DNA of 50,000 nucleotides from Cristatella mucedo (Eukaryota > Bryozoa > Phylactolaemata > Cristatellidae), in contig WPIO01000015.1 in assembly GCA_009760855.2 (NCBI GenBank), positions 5,837,501 to 5,887,500 on the forward strand, read 5' to 3'. A model generated the notes under the pieces. That model saw only the letters and a program-made list of their open reading frames with translations. It made no database searches and was not told where the DNA came from. A program made the translations under genes and the position numbers. Shown here in pieces: positions 42,711 to 50,000 of the stretch; the stretch's first letter is position 1; each line of letters opens with the position of its first letter.

Positions 42711-42769
42711 CCATCTTTTCCACGGCTTGTTCTCGTGACGTCACGCTAACGAAGCCCACCTCGTCTCGA

Positions 42770-43198
42770 CCGTCTCCGTCCAGGATACGGCGCACGCCAG
42801 CCGGGCGCCGTCGAGCGGCAGCCGACGACGACGAATGAGCGGCAGAGCTTGTGAATGAACTTTATTGACCGCCAGAAGAGAGGCCCGTCGGAGAATGCAG
42901 CGAACGCCAGCGTGCTGGCAGCGAAAGGGCGGCGCGTCGGGACGCATCGCCAGCCAGCCAACGACGCAGCCGCCGCCGCCTCCGTCCGTCGGCGGCTGCG
43001 GCTGTCCGGCGAGCGGGCGGCGCTCAGCCGGCCTGCCCGGCGTCTGCCTGCGCGCGAGGCAACGAGGAGGACTCGCGCGCGCGCGAGGCCCGGCCGCCCG
43101 ACGTTGCGGCGGCGATGTCGCCCACCGACGATCGCGCTATTGCACTGCTGCGGTTGCCCTCTGTCGGGACTTGTTCTTTTTTTTTTGGCCGGCGACGG
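42770..43198. other. G+C-rich region, no recognised gene
   Basis: Between the virus-like element and the zinc-finger exon; long frames reflect base composition. Possible 3' UTR of the zinc-finger gene. Confidence 0.35.
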
Positions 43199-43330
43199 TC
43201 AGTAGCGAGCGCCCGGAGGCCGCGGACCGCAGGCGCGCTGCTGGTGAGCCGCCAAGCGATCCGCCGGAAACGTCCGACCGCAGGCGCCGCACGTCGCCGG
43301 CCGCCCAGTGTCGCCAGCGAGCCCGCCGAA
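43199..43330 (-). CDS. C2HC zinc-finger terminal exon (ZNF474/ZC2HC1-like)
   Basis: Encodes CGACGRTFPADRLAAHQQRA then C and a stop at 43199. Cys-x2-Cys-x11-His is followed by x4-Cys, whereas the other fingers here have x3, so one residue is extra. The sequence corresponds to the second finger of the gene at 48.3 kb and would follow the finger exon at 45.4 kb after an intron full of LINE/SINE insertions. The exon's 5' border is not resolved; it could also be a decaying duplicate. Confidence 0.5.
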   Translation of the reverse strand, partial: FGGLAGDTGRPATCGACGRTFPADRLAAHQQRACGPRPPGARY

Positions 43331-43597
43331 ACGGCTCGCCGCCCCTACATCGAAGAGGAGGCGCTGCCAGCGTTGCCGCCGTCGCGCCGAGACGACCGGG
43401 CGACTTCGAGGCGGCAGATGAAAGAAAGCGATCGCTGGCGCCGGCCGACGGTGCCGTCCGTAGCGAAGGCGCCGCGGCGAAGCGGCCGTAGCGAAGGTGC
43501 CGCGGCGGCCGAGGCAGCTCGAGCTGCCAGCGGGCGAGCAGCCTCGGCATCTGTTGTCCCTGCGGTAAAGGTGCCGGCCGGCCTTGAAGCGACGCGA

Positions 43598-43712
43598 AGT
43601 CGAGGTGCTTGCCTTAGACGACCGAGGTCGTGGGCTTGAGCCCTGCGGCATGTGTGAAGCGTCTGGATAGAGATTCGGCTCTCTAAGGGCGCTATAGGAA
43701 TTAATTATCTCT
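43598..43712 (+). repeat. SINE family A copy
   Basis: GACCGAGGTCGTGGGCTTGA, GAAGCGTCTGGATAGAGATT, CTCTCTAAGGGCGCTATAGG and an A/T tail; 5' head partly missing. Confidence 0.85.
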
Positions 43713-43934
43713 TATTTAGCTTTTATTGAGGATGAAGACATTGAGGGTAGTGTGAGCGATCGGCGCATCGCGTGAACTCGGTCGATATTCCAGATTTGCC
43801 ACTATTCTTTGATCCCCCGGCTGGTGTAACGGCACTAGTGCTAGTCACTTTTCGGTCTCCATTCTTTAGTTCCGGCATGCATGTACGACCTGTGTCCATG
43901 CCTGTACGATCCGCTCTTGTGACTCAGGCCTTTT

Positions 43935-44262
43935 ACTTTCGCGTGTAATCAAAGTCAAATCCTTTGGAAACCATACCTTGAGTTCGTAAGCTCCGAAAGC
44001 CTGGAACTCACTGCCGACTGACTTCACGACATTCCCTGACTTGACAACATTTAAAAATACGATAGAAACGTAACTGTCCGTCAGTCACACCCTTTGCTTT
44101 GCTAGTAAAAATAGACTTTTGCGCGCCGACACTGTTAATGCTATCTCTAGCCAAAAGACGTGCCACCTTTGCAGCAAATGTAAACTGTATAGATGTAAAG
44201 CGCCTAGAGAGAGAGATTGAGCGCTCTGAGGGTGCTTTATCAAGTGCATTATTATTATATTA
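43935..44262 (+). mobile_element. L2-like LINE, 3' fragment
   Basis: Contains the AWNSL..DFTTFP-like C-terminus in broken frames, then the 3' UTR, AAAGCGCCTAGAGAGAGAGA, GCGCTCTGAGGGTGCTTTAT and an ATT tail. Confidence 0.85.
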
Positions 44263-44587
44263 TAGGACAATTTGTCTCTTGGGGTGCCATAGAAATGTCT
44301 TACTATTATTATCAGGCTTATTAGGCATATTCCTATTATTAGTCTTGTTATCATTATTATTAATATGGATAAGATGGTTGGTGCAGGCTCAACTCGGCCG
44401 GCCTCCGCACTAAAACAACTGTTCAAAGACTCTTCCCACGACCAGCACCCAGTTTCGGAGCCAGGATTTTAAAATTTAGGGGGAAAAGCTGCACGATTCT
44501 TATTTAGGGACAAAAGCCACAAAATTCAAATGTAGGCGGGCTAGACCCGCAAAAGATGAATCAGTTGCAAATAATGAAACATAGCTA

Positions 44588-44952
44588 AAAATAATAAAAT
44601 AGCTATACATTTGATTTAGCATCCTCAGAGAACTCAATCTCTTTCTAGGCGCTTTGCATTTGTTGCAAAGGAAAAGCAAAATCAAATGGTTAGTGGTAGC
44701 ATGCTCAATAACAAGGCAAATACGGTAAGGGTCAGCATGCAAGCTTGGTTAGTGGCAGCATGCACACTGTCAGCATGCATAAGCGCACAAAGGACGCATT
44801 AATCACAGGGACCAACTAAATGATGTGATAAATTGATGCGTTTTTAGTTTCTTTTTAAATGTGGCCAAGTCAGTAGATGTCGCGACGCAAGTCGCAGGTG
44901 AGTTCCAGGCTTAGGAAGCATACGAACTAAAGGCACGACCTCCAAAGGGAAA
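44588..44952 (-). mobile_element. L2-like LINE, 3' fragment
   Basis: Minus strand; 3' UTR, hairpin GAGTTCTCTGAGGATGCTAA and tail. Coding remnant of RMLPKPGT type in a broken frame. Confidence 0.85.
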
Positions 44953-45225
44953 ATGGTGTTCATTCGACACGAACTCGGCCGTAGCTCATTGGGTGGAATC
45001 AAGACGATTTCGTCATCGGTGACGGTCGAGGGCGTAGGAATAGGCCCGTGTCGCTGCCCTGCAGTAACGAATGCCCCCTGCAGATGCCCCCCCCCCCCGC
45101 TTCGAAACTGCCCTGCCATCATCGCCCCTCAGCTCACAGCTTCTGCCAGTTGCTCCATTATTGCCAGTTGCTCGATTATGGTAATGGTGACAAGCAAGGA
45201 AAGCAAAGATAAGATAGCGCTGCTA

Positions 45226-46026
<801 letters not shown>

Positions 46027-46059
46027 GTCTATATTCCTGTGTGTACCTGGACGTCCGGA

Positions 46060-46281
46060 CAGGTAGCTCGAGGTTCAGCGATCGAGGTCGCGGGGAGGTC
46101 GAAACCCTGGGTTAGCAATAAGTTGTCCTTGAGATAGCAATTTGAGACCGCTGGAGGTAGAACCTGCGTCAGCAGTGGGTCGCGGGGAGGTCGCGACTAG
46201 GTTAATTAACGAGAGGTCTCGCCGTGGTCAGAGATTGGCTGCACCTAGGTTAGCGAGAGGTCGCGTCTGGTCAGCGAATTG
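46060..46281. repeat. Degenerate repeats of GAGAGGTCGCG
   Basis: Irregularly spaced copies of GGGGAGGTCGCGA/GAGAGGTCGCG with TAGGTTAGCGA linkers, leading into the perfect hairpin. Confidence 0.55.
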
Positions 46282-46327
46282 CCTCCGCAGCCTATCGCTC
46301 ACCCACGTGAGCGATAGGCTGCGGAGG
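46282..46327. repeat. Perfect 21-bp hairpin with 4-nt loop
   Basis: Left arm CCTCCGCAGCCTATCGCTCA plus C; right arm its exact complement; loop CCAC. No mismatch in 21 bp. Confidence 0.97.
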
Positions 46328-46507
46328 TGCAGGCAGCTTGGTTAGCGATGGACAAGCGAGCACCTGCGTCGCCCCGGTCACCTGAAGCGGGCCACCGGTG
46401 GCATCTGTGTGGGCGATACGGCGGAGCCGGGCCGGCCGCCTAAGCGTGCACGTATGCTCTACAGGCCCGGTGGGTACCCAAATCGCCGAGTGACCGAATA
46501 GATAAAT

Positions 46508-46656
46508 AAAATCCATCTGTATATCGCCCTAAGAGAACTCAATCTCCACCCAGGCACTTCCGCCGCCGGACTCGAGCCCACTGCCGAGGTCGCCAATGGC
46601 CAGCACCTCGCCCTCGGTCGTCAAAAGCCAGCACCTTGGCCCTGCGGACCAAACCG
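46508..46656 (-). repeat. SINE family A copy
   Basis: Minus strand: hairpin GATTGAGTTCTCTTAGGGCG, GGGCTCGAGTCCGG, GGTTTGGTCCGCAGGGCCAA; head contains a duplicated segment. Confidence 0.8.
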
Positions 46657-46726
46657 GGACGGCCACTCCTGAGCCCGAGTCCCTCCGAGCGGGGCTTCTA
46701 TTGTAGAAGCGAAACAGCAGCCGCGA

Positions 46727-47011
46727 CTACCTGCCGCCTGGAAGGCTGGAGGCCCGAAGTGGAATCTGCTGCTGCTGCTGCTGCTGCGCACGAGTTCCGT
46801 CGTCGCTTTCAGCTGCGTCCAGGGCGACGGACGCAGCGTGGCTGCGAAGACCCGCTGCTTCATAGGAGGCCTTCGGCTCGTACGTGATCGAGGCGGCCGG
46901 CCGCTGACGCCTTCGGCCGCTCGCCGGCGGCTGCGGAAGCGTCGGGTAAGAGACGGCCGCACCGTGCTGCACGCTGCGGCCAGCGACGGGCGAGACGCCG
47001 AGCGCAGCCAA
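46727..47011 (-). CDS. Possible further exon of the C2HC gene
   Basis: Open frame with protein-like, low-complexity composition (SITYEPKASYEAAGLRSHAA, a Gln run). It lies between the two zinc-finger segments on the same strand. No domain and no proven splice sites; could be coding or chance in G+C-rich DNA. Confidence 0.3.
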   Translation of the reverse strand: MAALGVSPVAGRSVQHGAAVSYPTLPQPPASGRRRQRPAASITYEPKASYEAAGLRSHAASVALDAAESDDGTRAQQQQQQQIPLRASSLPGGR

Positions 47012-47233
47012 CGGGGCGGCCCGGACGATCGGACGCGGCGTCCCTCTCGACGCCCTGACGGCTACCAGAGGTGACGTAGAGTCGTCGGGCTCCCTGCAAC
47101 GTATGTTCGAGGGCTACGTATTCGTAGCCTCGTCCTCGAGAGGAAGCGACTGCTCCGCAGCTTCCGGCGAGAGCTCGGCGTCGATAGCGGCCGCGGCGGG
47201 TCTGTTTGGGTGGTAAAAATCAGCCTGAGCTCA

Positions 47234-48466
<1,233 letters not shown>

Positions 48467-48488
48467 TCAACGGCGAGAGCCGCTAGAG

Positions 48489-48643
48489 CGTCGGGACACA
48501 CAGCGAGCCGTCGGGACACACAGCGAGCCGCGAGACCGTCGGGACACACAGCGAGCCAATAGAGCGTCGGGACACACAGCGAGCCGTCGGGACACACAGC
48601 GAGCCGCTAGAGCGTCGGGACACACAGCGAGCCGTCGGGACAA
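48489..48643. repeat. Minisatellite of 20-mers with 8-nt spacers
   Basis: Six complete and one partial copy of CGTCGGGACACACAGCGAGC at 48489, 48509, 48537, 48565, 48585, 48613 and 48633. Spacers CGCGAGAC, CAATAGAG and CGCTAGAG occur after copies 2, 3 and 5. Lies 120-275 bp upstream of the zinc-finger start codon. Confidence 0.96.
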
Positions 48644-48659
48644 CGCCGGGCCGCCGCCG

Positions 48660-50000
48660 CGAAACTGCAGCGACTGCATGCCCGTGCCCGGTGGCTGCAG
48701 CCCCAGCGGTGCCCGCTCTCACAGTCGAGTCGCCAGTCGCGCTTACCAGCCAGCCAGATTACCAGTCGCGCTGCTGCTGCTGCTGCCTTGCTGCTGCGAA
48801 TTACCTTACCTGAGCGCGTTCGATTGGCGGACTCGTCGAGGGCTCACGCAGCCTTGAAGAGGCGCTTCTACTCGCCGCTGCGACTGCTGCTGAGGGTCAA
48901 TGACTCGGCCGTGCTACGGGGGCAGGAGGTGCCAGCGGCGTATGTCGGCAGGAGGCGAAGTGATGGCAGTAGGCGATGCAGCGCACAGCAGCCCACGTTC
49001 TGTAGAATGCAAAAGCGTTACGAAAATGAATGCAAATTAAAAGTAAACGGAAGTCGTCGCGAAAGTAGAAGGGAGCGCTAGCGCTCGCGTACGAGCGCCG
49101 ACTTCGTTGCTCGAGCCGCTCGAGACGACCGCACAGAGCGACGACGCCTGTGGCTGGCGCGAGAGACGAAACTCGTCGATCATTATTCGCTACCTCGGTG
49201 TCTTTTAGCGTGAACGCTTTCGCGAAAATCCTACGACGCCGTACGGGCCGCGGTGAGCGGTCTCGCGGTGGCCAACCTCTCCCGCAAAGAGTTTTGAGCC
49301 CCCCCCTCGCAATTAAATGCTGCAATCCAAGCCCGAGGTTCTGGCTTCGAGGTCGAGGCTTCAAAAAGGTGCAATCGAATCGAATGTCCTGCAAGCATGC
49401 GAGCTCGAGCGTGCATCGGATATCGTGCAACGCACGATACCGGAAGTCTTTAGGCAGTAGCACAACTTCCGGAGTTCGCAGCTCACTAGACCGCACTCTC
49501 CAGTCCGTCCTCCAGTAACCTCAGGGATGGGGTGGTCAGACCGCCGGTCCGAACCGTCCAGCACCTCTGAGAGGAAGGGGCCCGCGAGAGTCAACGACTG
49601 TCGCCAGAGGTCGAGCGGTCACTAGCCACTAACAATCAGCGAATGCATAAATAATGTGGCCGCGCGATGCCATGGTTCGCAGATGGGGGATGTCGGGCAT
49701 CGGATCTGGCTGCTGGCTGACGTCCAGTGACCCAGGTATATGGGAACCGGCTCTCAACCGCTGAAAGTGGAGACATCCGTTGCTGGGTTCGCGGCCAATC
49801 CACTGTCTTTTGATGGCCAAGATTTTCCTGAGTGCTCGAGTCTCGACGGGGTGGGTGGATCGTGCGCTTGTGCTCAATGCTTCCGCGAGCCAACAGCCTA
49901 AGAGCTCAAAGCCTCAAAAGCTGATTCATCTACTGATAGTGCCGGCGTCTAAATCAAGCTCGAAGCTTCGTCGTCAGGACGATGGCGACGCTCTCGCGTA
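48660..50000. other. No recognised gene
   Basis: G+C-rich upstream region of the zinc-finger gene, followed by unidentified sequence. Open frames on both strands lack recognisable domains. Confidence 0.4.

Larger units (their letters stand above)
32757..42760 (-). mobile_element. Endogenous virus-like mobile element, decayed
   Basis: A region of about 10 kb, more A+T-rich than its flanks, holding at least eight closely packed relic frames on the minus strand and one convergent frame on the plus strand. In minus-strand order: helical protein, two related beta-rich proteins, charged protein, large capsid-like protein, YqaJ-type nuclease, tail-fibre-like protein, integrase. Gene spacing of 7-11 bp, a nuclease and an integrase point to an integrated DNA virus or a Polinton-related element. 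I see no DNA polymerase, packaging ATPase or protease, and no terminal repeats, so the class is open. Boundaries are set by the change in composition and are approximate. Two LINEs, one SINE pair, one SINE fragment and AT runs interrupt it. Confidence 0.75.

Noticed and set aside
32757-42760. Firm assignment to Polintons/Mavericks
   Set aside because: The hallmark protein-primed DNA polymerase, packaging ATPase and protease are not visible, and no terminal inverted repeats were found; only a broader virus-like label is justified.
48489-48643. CRISPR array
   Set aside because: Direct 20-bp repeats with 8-nt, mutually similar spacers in an animal genome; it is a minisatellite.

Overview
This is a window of invertebrate animal genome. 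Three things show this: spliced genes with GT-AG introns, metazoan gene families (MAGI scaffold, lysyl-tRNA synthetase, C2HC zinc-finger proteins), and a dense load of LINE, tRNA-like SINE, pogo/Tigger and microsatellite DNA. I cannot place the species from sequence alone; an aquatic invertebrate is a reasonable guess, no more.

Layout. (1) 1-3.3 kb: repeats, then on the minus strand the first coding exon of a MAGI-type scaffold protein, whose gene runs out of the window to the left. (2) 3.3-19.7 kb: mostly mobile-element debris, with several L2-like LINE fragments, a second LINE family, a broken pogo/Tigger transposase carrying a nested LINE, a TIR-flanked non-autonomous relative of it, and long simple repeats. 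(3) 19.74-31.62 kb, plus strand: a complete lysyl-tRNA synthetase gene. I can trace 14 coding exons that join into an open frame of 569 codons plus stop. One intron is GC-AG, one has a SINE sitting exactly on its 3' splice site, and a phase-compatible alternative first exon could encode a mitochondrial leader. (4) about 32.7-42.75 kb, mainly minus strand and visibly more A+T-rich: a decayed virus-like mobile element. Tightly packed relics encode two related beta-rich structural-type proteins, a charged protein, a large capsid-like protein, a YqaJ-type nuclease, a phage-tail-fibre-like protein and a retroviral-type integrase. It is broken by stops, frameshifts, an (AT)n run, two LINE insertions and SINEs. 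(5) 43.2-48.4 kb, minus strand, G+C-rich: C2HC zinc-finger coding exons of the ZNF474/ZC2HC1 type, probably two tandem paralogues or one long gene, with a structured minisatellite just upstream.

A theme links the parts. The L2-like LINE ends in a conserved hairpin followed by an (ATT)n tail. One of the two tRNA-like SINE families carries the same hairpin at its 3' end, so the LINE is the likely source of that SINE's mobility. Both have inserted repeatedly into the other features, which gives a relative age order in which the virus-like element is older than the LINEs and SINEs inside it.
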